Shown: piece after piece, positions 36,859 through 44,786 of the stretch
Layout: each line of letters opens with the position of its first letter
Numbering within the stretch: the stretch's first letter is position 1
Assembly (NCBI GenBank): GCA_025062095.1
Contig: JANXAZ010000004.1
Span: forward strand, 1 to 64,000
Direction of reading: 5' to 3'
DNA from: Geminicoccaceae bacterium
GTDB taxonomy: Bacteria; Pseudomonadota; Alphaproteobacteria; Geminicoccales; Geminicoccaceae
DNA length: 64,000 nucleotides
Translations under genes and position numbers: made by a program
The notes under the pieces: model-generated
Database searches by the model: none
What the model was told of the DNA's origin: nothing
Seen by the model: the letters and a program-made list of their open reading frames with translations, nothing else

Positions 36859-37745
36859 GGGGCGCCGCGCGCGTGCGGGCGCAGGCGGGGAGCGCCTTCC
36901 TTTTGGCGCTCTGGTTCGCCGCGGCAGCGAGCGGCCTCGCTCTGGCTCTTCTGGACACGAGCCGAGAGGCGGTTCCGGAAGCGCGGCGTCAGATCGATTC
37001 GATCCGCCTGCGAGCCGCGCTATCTTCGGCGGTGCACATTGTTGCCGCGCGCTTGTCGTCGGAGAAGCTCGAGCTGCGCGCCGGGACGGCGGTTCTCGAG
37101 CTCGCGCACGAGGACATCGCTGTTTCCGTGCGCGTGCGCGCGGAAAGCGGCCTCGTCGACGTCGCCGCCGCTTCGCCCGGGCTCGTGCAGCGTTTGGCCG
37201 AGCTGGTCGGGTTCGATCGGGAGCGCGCGCGGGCGCTCGTCGACGACATCGAGCGACGGAGGACGGGAACGCGGAGCGGCGATCCGCCCGAGAACCGGGC
37301 TCCGCAAGCGTTCCGAGAGCTGCGGCCGCCGGATCGGCCCGGCCTCGATCATCCGATCGAAGTGGTGGAGGCGGCGGGAGGCGGATCCGGACCGTCGGCC
37401 GGGCCGTGGGACCGGTTCTTCGCGTTCTTGACGCTCGGCACCGATCTTCCCGAACCCGTGGTCGAGCTCGCTCCGCGCGAGGTGCGCATCGCTCTGGCCG
37501 GAACCAAAGACGACCGTTCGCGGCGTTCGTCTCCCCAGGCGGAGGTGGAGCCGGTGAGCGTCCGGCGACGCGATCCCAACGATCTCTATCGGCTCGAGAT
37601 CCTCGCCCGCACCCCCGGGGAGCGAATGGCGGCGCGACGCGTCGTCCTCGCTCTGCGTCCCGGCGATATCCGCCCGGTGCGGATCGTGGACTGGTCGGGT
37701 CCCCTTGCCGTAGGAGGTTCCTCCGAGCCGGACGAGAAGTCCTGA
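36855..37745 (+). CDS. gspK: T2SS minor pseudopilin GspK
   Basis: A 296-residue protein, the largest minor pseudopilin. The N terminus VRGAARVRAQAG is followed by the hydrophobic SAFLLALWFAAAASGLALAL, resembling GspK (which carries a Leu-Trp after a short run and may lack Glu+5). A large domain with VDVAAASPGLVQRLAELVGFDRERA (GspK SAM-like helical domain) follows. GTG 36855 overlaps the gspJ stop (GTGA); a second in-frame GTG at 36849 is possible. It caps the pseudopilus. Confidence 0.85.
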   Translation: MRGAARVRAQAGSAFLLALWFAAAASGLALALLDTSREAVPEARRQIDSIRLRAALSSAVHIVAARLSSEKLELRAGTAVLELAHEDIAVSVRVRAESGLVDVAAASPGLVQRLAELVGFDRERARALVDDIERRRTGTRSGDPPENRAPQAFRELRPPDRPGLDHPIEVVEAAGGGSGPSAGPWDRFFAFLTLGTDLPEPVVELAPREVRIALAGTKDDRSRRSSPQAEVEPVSVRRRDPNDLYRLEILARTPGERMAARRVVLALRPGDIRPVRIVDWSGPLAVGGSSEPDEKS

Positions 37746-37746
37746 C

Positions 37747-38877
37747 GTGTCTACACTCCCGACCAAGTCCTCGAGCGGGCGCGGGTTCGTGTCCTGGTGG
37801 CTGGACGAGCTCGAGGGAATCTTCCGATGGCGGAGACGACGGGGTCGCTTCGCCAAGCCGCGTTTTTGTCTATTTTATCGCGAAGGGCGGGTGCGGGCCT
37901 TCGAACTCGGGCGCGGCCGACCGCGCGAGATCGGCGGCTTTACGCTCGAGCCGGCGCGAGACGGCGCGACGCGTCCGGCCCCTGCGTCCCGGTCGCTTTC
38001 CGCCGAAGAGGTGTGCGCTCGCCTGCGACGCCGGGGGCCGGTGATGGTGCGCTTCGCGCCCGACCACGGGGTCGTCGTGCGCGATGTCCTTCCAGTGGCG
38101 AACGAGGACGAAGTCCGAGAGATCCTCGCCCATCGTCTCGACGCGCTCACGCCCTGGAGCGCGGATAAGGCCGTCTTCGACTTCGCGATATCCGCTCTCT
38201 TGCCCGACGGTCGGCTGGAAGTCGTGGTCGCCGCCGTGCCTCGGCCCCTCGTCGACCGCGTCGTGGAACAGCTCGAACGATTGGGTTTGACCGTCGGGCC
38301 CATCGATGTGGCGGATCTGGAAGAATCCGTGCCGGGGCGGTTTCTGTTGCGGCGCGGCAGAAGCGCCGACGGCGGTCGCTTGTCGGCGGTGGTCGCGGCG
38401 ATCACGCTCGGTGGCGCCTCGGCTCTGGGCATCGCTTGGGCCGTCTCGGAGATCCACGCTCGCGGCGTGGTGCTGGCCGACCGCGAGCGAACGGTAGCGG
38501 CGTTGAGCGCGCGTTTGGCCGACATGCCCGAGCTCCGGCGTCGGCTCGAGGAACTGCGTGCCGAACTCGACCTTTTGGCCGGGCGCGTGCGCTCCGCGCC
38601 TTCGACGTTGACGATCATCGAGGAGCTCAGCCGAATCCTGCCCGACGAGGTGTTCCTCCAACGTCTGGAGCTCCATCGGGACCGGCTCGTGATCGCGGGT
38701 TACGCGACCGAGGCGGCGGGCCTCGTGCCGTTGCTTGAGGCCGCGGCCGCTTTCCAAGACGTCCGCTTCGAGGCCCCGAGCACGAAGGCCGCGCTCGACG
38801 GCCGGTCGGGCAGGCGCGAAGTCGAACGTTTCGTCCTGTCGGCTCGGCTCGGAAATGTGGTGCGAGGTGGATCGTGA
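37747..38877 (+). CDS. gspL: T2SS inner-membrane platform protein GspL (PilM/PilN-like)
   Basis: A 376-residue protein. The N-terminal cytoplasmic half (residues ~35-200) is a divergent actin-like domain as in GspL/PilM, with EILAHRLDALTPWSADKAVFDF containing the typical HRLDALTPW-like patch. A transmembrane helix follows (about residues 218-236), then a coiled coil and a PilN-like periplasmic domain (TLTIIEELSRILPDEVFLQRLELH). GspL links GspE to the pseudopilus platform. The start is a GTG at 37747, 2 nt after the gspK stop. Confidence 0.85.
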   Translation: MSTLPTKSSSGRGFVSWWLDELEGIFRWRRRRGRFAKPRFCLFYREGRVRAFELGRGRPREIGGFTLEPARDGATRPAPASRSLSAEEVCARLRRRGPVMVRFAPDHGVVVRDVLPVANEDEVREILAHRLDALTPWSADKAVFDFAISALLPDGRLEVVVAAVPRPLVDRVVEQLERLGLTVGPIDVADLEESVPGRFLLRRGRSADGGRLSAVVAAITLGGASALGIAWAVSEIHARGVVLADRERTVAALSARLADMPELRRRLEELRAELDLLAGRVRSAPSTLTIIEELSRILPDEVFLQRLELHRDRLVIAGYATEAAGLVPLLEAAAAFQDVRFEAPSTKAALDGRSGRREVERFVLSARLGNVVRGGS

Positions 38878-39512
38878 GGTCGCCTCCGCCGATGTTGCGA
38901 CGGAGTGCCGCGCTCGCGCTTCTCTTCTTGCTCGTGGCGGCTCTGGGGATGCTCGTTTGGCTTCCGCTGCATTGGATCGCTTGGCAGGATGCGCGATTGG
39001 CCCGGCTCGACGAGGAAATCGCGGAATTGCAGCGACGCTTGGCCGAGCGCGAGGAGATCCTGGCCGAGCGGCGTCTGATCGAACGCGCGCTCGCCGAGCC
39101 GGGCTTGATCCTCCGGGCGGCGACACCCGCTCTGGCCGCGGCGGAACTTCAAGGTACGGTGACGACCATGGTGCGCGAGCGCGGCGGGCAGATCGCCAGC
39201 GTTCACGTGCTGGAGCCCGTCGAACTCGGGGCGTTCACCGAAGTCGGCTTGCGGATCGTCCTGGAAGCCGACATGGAGGGCTTGGTCGGGCTCCTGCACG
39301 CGGTGGAAACGAGCCGGCCGCTCGTTCTCGTCCGTCGGCTCGAGCTCGATGCCGAAGACCCGCCGGCCGACGGAGGCCCCCCGCGCCTGCGGGCGGTCGT
39401 AGAATTGGCCGGGTTGAACCAACGTCCACGAGGCCGTTTTCGCTCGCAGAGGAGCCGCGGCCGCACGGGTCGGGGAACGGAAGGGCGAGGAGGCGGAGGA
39501 TGGGCGAGGTGA
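38874..39512 (+). CDS. gspM: T2SS inner-membrane protein GspM (type b)
   Basis: A 212-residue bitopic protein with a transmembrane helix at residues ~12-32 (AALALLFLLVAALGMLVWLPL), a coiled coil (ARLARLDEEIAELQRRLAER) and a small periplasmic ferredoxin-like domain (QGTVTTMVRERGGQIASV), as in the GspM type b family. The extreme C terminus is Arg/Gly-rich. GspM partners GspL. GTG 38874 overlaps the gspL stop (GTGA). Confidence 0.85.
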   Translation: MRSPPPMLRRSAALALLFLLVAALGMLVWLPLHWIAWQDARLARLDEEIAELQRRLAEREEILAERRLIERALAEPGLILRAATPALAAAELQGTVTTMVRERGGQIASVHVLEPVELGAFTEVGLRIVLEADMEGLVGLLHAVETSRPLVLVRRLELDAEDPPADGGPPRLRAVVELAGLNQRPRGRFRSQRSRGRTGRGTEGRGGGGWAR

Positions 39513-39865
39513 CCTATCGGACGGGTGACAGCGACGAGCGACCTTGGGGGCGTTGGCGGGTGCTCGACGTCGACCAGGGTTTCGTCGTCAAACGGATCAC
39601 CGTGGATCCGGGCGGGATCCTCTCGCTTCAATTCCATCGGTACCGCGCCGAGCACTGGTTCATCCTGCGCGGTCGGGCACGGGTGACTTTGGGCGAGCGC
39701 GAGTTCGAGCTGCGGGCGGGCGAAGCGGTCGATGTTCCGGTCGGAACCCCGCACCGGGTGGCGAACCCGGGCGAGGAGACCCTCGAGTTTGTCGAAGTGC
39801 AACACGGCGAACGGCTCGACGAGGCCGACATCGTGCGTTTGGACGATCGTTACGGCCGTCTCTGA
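39500..39865 (+). CDS. Single-domain cupin, ManC (mannose-6-phosphate isomerase type II) C-terminal type
   Basis: A 121-residue cupin. WGRWRVLD, FVVKRITVDPGGILSLQFH, HRYRAEHWFILRGRARVTLG and DVPVGTPHRVANPGEE match the C-terminal isomerase domain of ManC/WbpW (His residues for the metal in FHRYRAEHW and TPHRVAN). Stand-alone copies are common in alphaproteobacteria. It may isomerise mannose-6-phosphate; the nucleotidyltransferase half is absent. ATG 39500 lies inside the gspM 3' end (13-nt overlap) after GGCGGAGGA, so it is co-translated with the T2SS genes. Confidence 0.88.
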   Translation: MGEVTYRTGDSDERPWGRWRVLDVDQGFVVKRITVDPGGILSLQFHRYRAEHWFILRGRARVTLGEREFELRAGEAVDVPVGTPHRVANPGEETLEFVEVQHGERLDEADIVRLDDRYGRL

Positions 39866-39978
39866 GACCGCCACGGCCGCCGTTCGGAAAACACGGGGCT
39901 GCCGCGCAGCGGCGCCGATTGTCGCATTTCCCGGTAGAAGCCTAACGGAGAAAGAGGCGGCCCGAGGAGGTCTGGGGC

Positions 39979-40725
39979 ATGGCCAGAGTGGTTTTGGTGA
40001 CCGGTGGCTCGCGCGGCATCGGTGCGGCGGTGTGCAGGCTCGCGGCGCGCGACGGCTGGGACGTCGCCGTCGCTTATCGGGAGCGCGAGGCGGCGGCCGA
40101 GCGCGTCGCCGAAGACGTCCGCGCCTATGGTCGACGCGCGATCACGATCCGTTGCGACATCACCGATCCGCGCGCCGTGTGCGCCGCCTTCGACCGCGCC
40201 GCGGAAGAACTCGGCTACGTCGAAGCTCTGGTGAGCAACGCCGGGGTCATTCACAAAGCGGCACCGCTCGCGTGCATCCCGATCGAGGAGATCCGGCGAA
40301 TTATCGAAACCGATCTGCTCGCGCACATCATCTGCAATCGCGAGGCGGTACGTCGCATGGCGCGCTCGCGTGGCGGTCGTGGCGGGGTGATCGTCAATAT
40401 TTCGTCGATGGCCACGGAACTCAAAGGAGCCGGAGGATTCGTGCCCTATGCGGCGGCCAAGGCGGGGATCGACCTGTTGACGGAGGGCCTCGGAAAAGAA
40501 GTCGCATCCGAAGGGATCCGGGTCAACGGTGTGCGACCCGGGCTCATCGATACGGACATGCAGCTCGACACGGGGGTGCCCGAGCGCATTCAACGTTTCG
40601 GCCCGACCGTGCCGCTCGGCCGAGCCGGTCGGCCCGAGGAGGTCGCCGAAGCCGTCGTGTGGCTGCTCTCGGACAAGGCGAGCTACGTCGCGGCCACGAT
40701 CTTCAACGTGAGCGGAGCCCGCTGA
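39979..40725 (+). CDS. SDR-family oxidoreductase (FabG-like)
   Basis: A 248-residue classical short-chain dehydrogenase. TGGSRGIG at residues 8-15 binds the cofactor, NAGVIHKA (NNAG position), Ser in NISSMA and YAAAKAG (Tyr/Lys) about residue 157 form the catalytic set, and VRPGLIDTDM follows. The pattern fits 3-ketoacyl-ACP reductase-like SDRs; substrate unknown. ATG 39979 has AGGAGG 8-13 nt upstream. It stands alone, 113 nt after the cupin, and 7 nt before the convergent cytochrome c. Confidence 0.88.
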   Translation: MARVVLVTGGSRGIGAAVCRLAARDGWDVAVAYREREAAAERVAEDVRAYGRRAITIRCDITDPRAVCAAFDRAAEELGYVEALVSNAGVIHKAAPLACIPIEEIRRIIETDLLAHIICNREAVRRMARSRGGRGGVIVNISSMATELKGAGGFVPYAAAKAGIDLLTEGLGKEVASEGIRVNGVRPGLIDTDMQLDTGVPERIQRFGPTVPLGRAGRPEEVAEAVVWLLSDKASYVAATIFNVSGAR

Positions 40726-40732
40726 AAGCGAT

Positions 40733-41038
40733 CTAAAGCGTTTCCAGAAAGGCCAAGAAGTCGGCGATCGCTCGCGGTTCGAGGCGTATTTCGGGCATCG
40801 CCGGGTGTCCTGTGACCAGACCTTCGGCCAGTGCCTCGGCGAGGCTCTCGGGCGGATAACGGCGAACGATCTCCGAAAAGGGCGGTGCCTGGGGCATGGG
40901 GCTCGCGCCGGAGGCGGTGATGGCGTGACAACGACTGCACAACGCCTGCGCGAGCTCACGGCCGTGTTCGGCCCGGCCCTCGGCCACCGCGATCGCGGCC
41001 GGGACGGCGACGATCGCCATCGGGACCGAGAAGAACAC
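40733..41038 (-). CDS. Small periplasmic c-type cytochrome
   Basis: A 101-residue class I cytochrome c. A short signal peptide (FFSVPMAIVAVPAAIAVAEG) precedes a single heme site CSRCH about residues 35-39. The axial Met lies in GHPAMPEIRLEPRAIADFLAFL. Electron carrier in the periplasm; partners unknown. GTG 41038 lies 5 nt past the TAXI stop; ATG 41020 is an alternative but would cut the signal peptide. The order TAXI binding protein then cytochrome suggests co-transcription. Confidence 0.82.
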   Translation of the reverse strand: MFFSVPMAIVAVPAAIAVAEGRAEHGRELAQALCSRCHAITASGASPMPQAPPFSEIVRRYPPESLAEALAEGLVTGHPAMPEIRLEPRAIADFLAFLETL

Positions 41039-41043
41039 CCGTT

Positions 41044-42012
41044 TCAGTTCGCCGCCAGCCACTGTTCCACCGTTTCCAAGCGCCGCCAGCCGGGGATCGT
41101 AGCGCGGAGATCGACCGCCTTCCACTTCGGGTGATACGCTTCCGTCTGCAACAGCGGCAGCGACTCGAGAAGGCGTCGGACGAAGCGGTTCGTGCGATCG
41201 AAACGGCTGGTCCCGGGCTTCCAATTGTACACGGCGAGCACCGCACCGACGGCGATCGTCGGGATCCGCTCTCCGGGCGGGACGAGATTGGGGTAATCCT
41301 CCGAAGTCAATTCGGCGTCGAGATAGACGTCCTCCAATCCCTTGGTGAGCTCGACGGGGAGGAAGCGGAGCCCGAGGTCGTTGCGGATCTCTCGGAAGTA
41401 GGTCGCGGGTTTGCCGACGACGAAGACCGCTGCGGCGATACTTCCGGCTCTGAGCGCGGCGAGCGCTTCCGAGTTGGAAAGATGCAGGGCTTCGATCGGA
41501 ATGTCTTCGATATCGAAGAGGATTCTGGACGTCATCGCCGTCCCGCTTCCCTTGGGACCGATGTTGACCTTTTTGCCGGCGAGGTCCTTCAGGCTCGAAA
41601 TCTCGGGACGCGCCAAAACGTGAACTTCCTCGTTGTAAAGCTTCGTGACGTATCGAATTTTTTCTTCGATGCCGGGAAAAACCCTGTTCTCCTTGAAATA
41701 CTGCAGAACATCCGATTGGACGATGGCCGCGTCCACGTTTCGCAAATAAAGAAGATCGGCGACGTTCTGAATAGAACCTTTGCCGAGCATCGCGATGATC
41801 CGGAGCTCGCCGGGCGCGTCGAGGGCGTCGGCGAGATCTTGCGCGAAACGCGCGTAAGTGCCCGTCACACTGCCGGAAACGATGCCGACCGTGTCGCGAT
41901 TGGCGCGCTCGACCTCGCTCGCACCCGCAGCGTGCGCCACCGACCGAACCGAGCCCGAACTCGCCGCCAATACGGCCAAGATCAACCATGCGCAACGCAA
42001 AGCGTACCGCAT
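41044..42012 (-). CDS. TAXI-family TRAP transporter solute-binding subunit
   Basis: A 322-residue TAXI (TRAP-associated extracytoplasmic immunogenic) protein. A signal peptide (MRYALRCAWLILAVLAASSG) is followed by the diagnostic IVSGSVTGTYARFAQDLADAL, with DAAIVQSDVLQYF and LAGKKVNIGPKGSGTAMTSR later. It binds a small organic ligand in the periplasm. TRAP permease genes (DctQ/DctM fused) are not in this window, so the permease must be elsewhere or the protein works without one. ATG 42012 is preceded by GGGAGGAA. Confidence 0.92.
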   Translation of the reverse strand: MRYALRCAWLILAVLAASSGSVRSVAHAAGASEVERANRDTVGIVSGSVTGTYARFAQDLADALDAPGELRIIAMLGKGSIQNVADLLYLRNVDAAIVQSDVLQYFKENRVFPGIEEKIRYVTKLYNEEVHVLARPEISSLKDLAGKKVNIGPKGSGTAMTSRILFDIEDIPIEALHLSNSEALAALRAGSIAAAVFVVGKPATYFREIRNDLGLRFLPVELTKGLEDVYLDAELTSEDYPNLVPPGERIPTIAVGAVLAVYNWKPGTSRFDRTNRFVRRLLESLPLLQTEAYHPKWKAVDLRATIPGWRRLETVEQWLAAN

Positions 42013-42139
42013 CCGCGTTCCTCCCTTCCACGGCGGCTCTTCTGCCCGGATCGGGGCGCGGGCGCAACGGAGGACCTCGACCGTGGAACAGTCGCTCGAT
42101 GTTGTTTAAAGTGACGGCAAGGGGCGCAGGAGGGCGGCG

Positions 42140-42910
42140 ATGTTGCGTTGGGTAGAAAAAGTCGGATTGGCGCTCGCTGTCACAGTGATCGCGAGTGTGG
42201 CGTGCGCCGACGAGCGAGCCGAAGCCAACGCCTTGCTCCGGCAGGCGCTCGCCGCCATGAGCGAAGCCGAACGCGCCCCCTCGCCGGCGGCACGGCTGCG
42301 AGCTCTCGAACAGGCCGCAGCGAACGTCGCGCGCTTGGTGCGCGAGTACGGGAACACCTACATCGGCCTCCGCCTGGCGAGCGGACAGCCCATCGGGAAC
42401 CTCGATCCGGCTCGGCTCGAACGGTCGTTGGCCGAGGCGCGAGCGCAAGCCAAAGACGTCGGAGCGATCGGACGACCGGCGGACGAACCTCGCGCACCGG
42501 CTCAGCCGCGACCTTCGACCGGCAAGCGCCCGTGCGAGATCGGCGTCGCAGCCGGGCGCCGTCCCGGTGAGCCCGGGCCGAGCTTGGCGGAAGTGATCGC
42601 GGATTGTCGGAGCGCGCTGGTCTTCGAACCGGGCGCGCCGCGCTGGCGTTACCAGCTCGCGCGGGCGCTGTCCGAACGCGGCGAGCCCGGCGATCGCGAG
42701 GAGGCGATCCGCTTGTTGGAAGCGGCGGCCGCAGACGGATGGAGCCTCGCCAAAGCCGAACTCTGCGCCCGGTATCTCTGGGGCATCGGTACCGAGAAGA
42801 ACCCCGGCCGCGCCAGGATCATGTGCGAAGCGGCCGCCGCCGAGGGCAACGAGCAGGCCCGCCAGCTCCTCCGGCGTCCCGAGTTCGCCCGCGCCACGGC
42901 CTCGCCTTGA
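42140..42910 (+). CDS. Secreted SEL1-like repeat protein
   Basis: A 256-residue protein with signal peptide MLRWVEKVGLALAVTVIASV cut before ACADE, a helical middle (ANALLRQALAAMSEAERAP), and C-terminal SEL1/TPR-like repeats (REEAIRLLEAAAADGWSLAKAELCARYLWG, partly shown; ARIMCEAAAAEGNEQAR). Function unknown. ATG 42140 has AGGAGGG 8-14 nt upstream. A weak hairpin (CCCGG/CCGGG, 42917-42933) follows its stop. It precedes the manganese transport operon, but an AT-rich spacer with its own promoter separates them. Confidence 0.75.
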   Translation: MLRWVEKVGLALAVTVIASVACADERAEANALLRQALAAMSEAERAPSPAARLRALEQAAANVARLVREYGNTYIGLRLASGQPIGNLDPARLERSLAEARAQAKDVGAIGRPADEPRAPAQPRPSTGKRPCEIGVAAGRRPGEPGPSLAEVIADCRSALVFEPGAPRWRYQLARALSERGEPGDREEAIRLLEAAAADGWSLAKAELCARYLWGIGTEKNPGRARIMCEAAAAEGNEQARQLLRRPEFARATASP

Positions 42911-42938
42911 AAGCACCCCGGCCGAAAACCGGGTTGTG

Positions 42939-42967
42939 TTGACAAAAATTTAGATCCAGCGAAAAAT
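42939..42967 (+). promoter_or_regulatory. Putative promoter of the manganese transport operon
   Basis: The strongly AT-rich stretch 42939-42975 holds TTGACA (42939-42944) and AAAAAT (42962-42967), 17 bp apart, 30 nt upstream of the mntA-like ATG. It is the most AT-rich spacer nearby and a likely site for MntR control, but I could not define a palindromic operator. Confidence 0.45.
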
Positions 42968-42997
42968 GTTAGTGTCCGTTCCGAGGGGGGATTCGGG

Positions 42998-43960
42998 ATG
43001 CGGCGGCGGAGCCTCCTTCACTGGACAGCTGCGACCCTGGTCGTGGCTGCTCGGGCACCGGCGGGCCTTCCCGCCGCGCCCCTCCGCCTCGTCGCCACGA
43101 CCGCGCTGATCGCCGATCTCGTCGGACGCGTCGCCGGAGATCGCGCCCGGTTGCAGGTTCTCGTGGGCGAAGGTGTCGATCCCCACACCTACCGTCCCAC
43201 GCGGGCGGACATCGTCGCGATGCGCCGTGCCGACGCCGTGTTCGCGAACGGGTTTCGGCTCGAGGCCCAGCTCGAAGGATTTCTCGAAGAGCTGGCCCGC
43301 GAGCGCCTCGTCGTCCGTCTCGCCGAACGTCTTCCGGAAGAGCGGTTGCTCGCGAACCCGACCTTCCCGGGACGTTTCGATCCGCACGTCTGGATGGAAG
43401 TCGCTCTGTGGCGCTCGCTCGCATCGATCGTCGCCCGAGAGCTCGCCCGGCTCGATCCATCGGCCGAGCGGGTCTTTTTCGAGCGCGCCCGGGACTACGA
43501 GGCGGAGCTCGAACGGTTGGAGAGCTACGTCCGCGACGTGCTCGCGACGGTTCCGCGCGAGCAGCGGGTCCTGGTCACCGCGCACGACGCCTTCGGCTAT
43601 TTCGGCCGCGCCTACAGCTTCGAGGTGATCGGCATCCAGGGGATCTCAACCGAAAGCGAAGCCGGGCTCGCCGACATCGAAAGGCTCGTCCGTCTCGTGG
43701 TCGAGCGGCGTATCCCTGCCGTGTTCGTAGAGACGAGTGTTGCCGAGCGCAACGTCATGGCAATCGTCGAAGGGGCGCGAGCCCGCGGCCATCGGATTCG
43801 CATCGGAGGACGATTGTTCTCCGATTCTCTCGGAGCACCAGGAACCTACGAAGGAACCTACATCGGCATGATCGATCACAACGTCACCACCATCGCCCGC
43901 GCGCTCGGAGGCGAAGCGCCCGCAGGAGGCTTCCAGGGTCGGCTGAACGGGATCGAGTGA
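42998..43960 (+). CDS. Manganese-type ABC transporter substrate-binding protein
   Basis: A 320-residue cluster A-I (TroA/MntC/ZnuA) metal-binding protein. The signal peptide may be a Tat or Sec type (MRRRSLLHWTAATLVVAARA). Metal ligands are His in GVDPHTYRPTRAD about residue 65, HVWMEV about residue 130 (FDPHVW), Glu about residue 215 (ISTESEA) and Asp in GMIDHNVTT about residue 293. It lacks the His-rich loop of zinc-specific ZnuA, which with the adjacent mntR supports manganese. First gene of the operon. Confidence 0.88.
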   Translation: MRRRSLLHWTAATLVVAARAPAGLPAAPLRLVATTALIADLVGRVAGDRARLQVLVGEGVDPHTYRPTRADIVAMRRADAVFANGFRLEAQLEGFLEELARERLVVRLAERLPEERLLANPTFPGRFDPHVWMEVALWRSLASIVARELARLDPSAERVFFERARDYEAELERLESYVRDVLATVPREQRVLVTAHDAFGYFGRAYSFEVIGIQGISTESEAGLADIERLVRLVVERRIPAVFVETSVAERNVMAIVEGARARGHRIRIGGRLFSDSLGAPGTYEGTYIGMIDHNVTTIARALGGEAPAGGFQGRLNGIE

Positions 43961-43970
43961 GAGGACGAAG

Positions 43971-44780
43971 ATGAGCGTACTGTCGTCGGTTTCGCGCGCG
44001 TGGGCGGAGGCGGGCGAGCCTCCGGCGCTCGAGGTTCGAGGGCTGTTCGTCGCGTACGACGACCGAACGGTTCTCGAGGGGGTCGATTTCCGTGCCGAGG
44101 CGGGCAGCCTGGTCGGCATCGTGGGGCCGAACGGAGCCGGAAAGTCCACCTTCTTGAAGGCGGTGCTCGACCTCGTGCCGCGACTGTCCGGTGCGATCCG
44201 CGTGTTCGGGCGGCCGCTCGACAAGCGTGCGGGTCTCGTCGCGTATGTGCCGCAGCGCGCGAGCCTCGAATGGGATTTTCCGATCACCGCGGTGGAAGTC
44301 GTGGCGATGGGGCTCTATCGCCGTATCGGTTGGTTCCGTCCGGTGCGCAAGCACCATCTGCGAACGGCGCTCGCCCGGCTCGAACGGGTGGGGCTCGCGG
44401 ATCTCGCCGATCGGCCGGTAGGAGAGCTCTCCGGCGGCCAGCGACAACGCCTGCTTCTGGCCCGAGCGCTCGCCCAGGATGCGCGGCTCTACCTCCTCGA
44501 CGAGCCCTTGGCGGGGATCGATGCCGCCAGCGAACGGCTCGTCCTCGACCTGTTCGCGGAGTTGCGAGCCGGAGGCGCGACGGTGGTCGTGGTCCATCAC
44601 GACCTCGACACGGTGGCCGATCGCTTCGAGGAGGTGCTGCTGTTGAACCGCAGAGCGATCGCGTTCGGGCCCCCCTCTCGGGTGCTGACGGCCGCCAACC
44701 TCGCCCGGGCCTACGGCACTCCCGTGCCGGTGCGCTCGTGGAACGATCGCGAATCGCTGGCTCCCGCGAGTTCGGCGTAA
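43971..44780 (+). CDS. Manganese-type ABC transporter ATP-binding protein
   Basis: A 269-residue ABC ATPase. Walker A GPNGAGKST at residues ~49-57, Q-loop VPQRASLEWDFPITAVEVV, signature LSGGQRQRLLLARALA about residue 150 and Walker B LYLLDEPLAGID with the switch VHHD about residue 206 are all intact. The Q-loop sequence VPQR..EWDFPI is typical of the Mn/Zn/Fe metal-import class. Starts 10 nt after the binding protein and is read by the same operon. Confidence 0.9.
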   Translation: MSVLSSVSRAWAEAGEPPALEVRGLFVAYDDRTVLEGVDFRAEAGSLVGIVGPNGAGKSTFLKAVLDLVPRLSGAIRVFGRPLDKRAGLVAYVPQRASLEWDFPITAVEVVAMGLYRRIGWFRPVRKHHLRTALARLERVGLADLADRPVGELSGGQRQRLLLARALAQDARLYLLDEPLAGIDAASERLVLDLFAELRAGGATVVVVHHDLDTVADRFEEVLLLNRRAIAFGPPSRVLTAANLARAYGTPVPVRSWNDRESLAPASSA

Positions 44781-44786
44781 CGGGCA

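Noticed and set aside
42917-42933. A 5-bp hairpin (CCCGG/CCGGG) after the SEL1-like gene as terminator.
   Set aside because: Stem too short and only a broken T-rich tail; not called.
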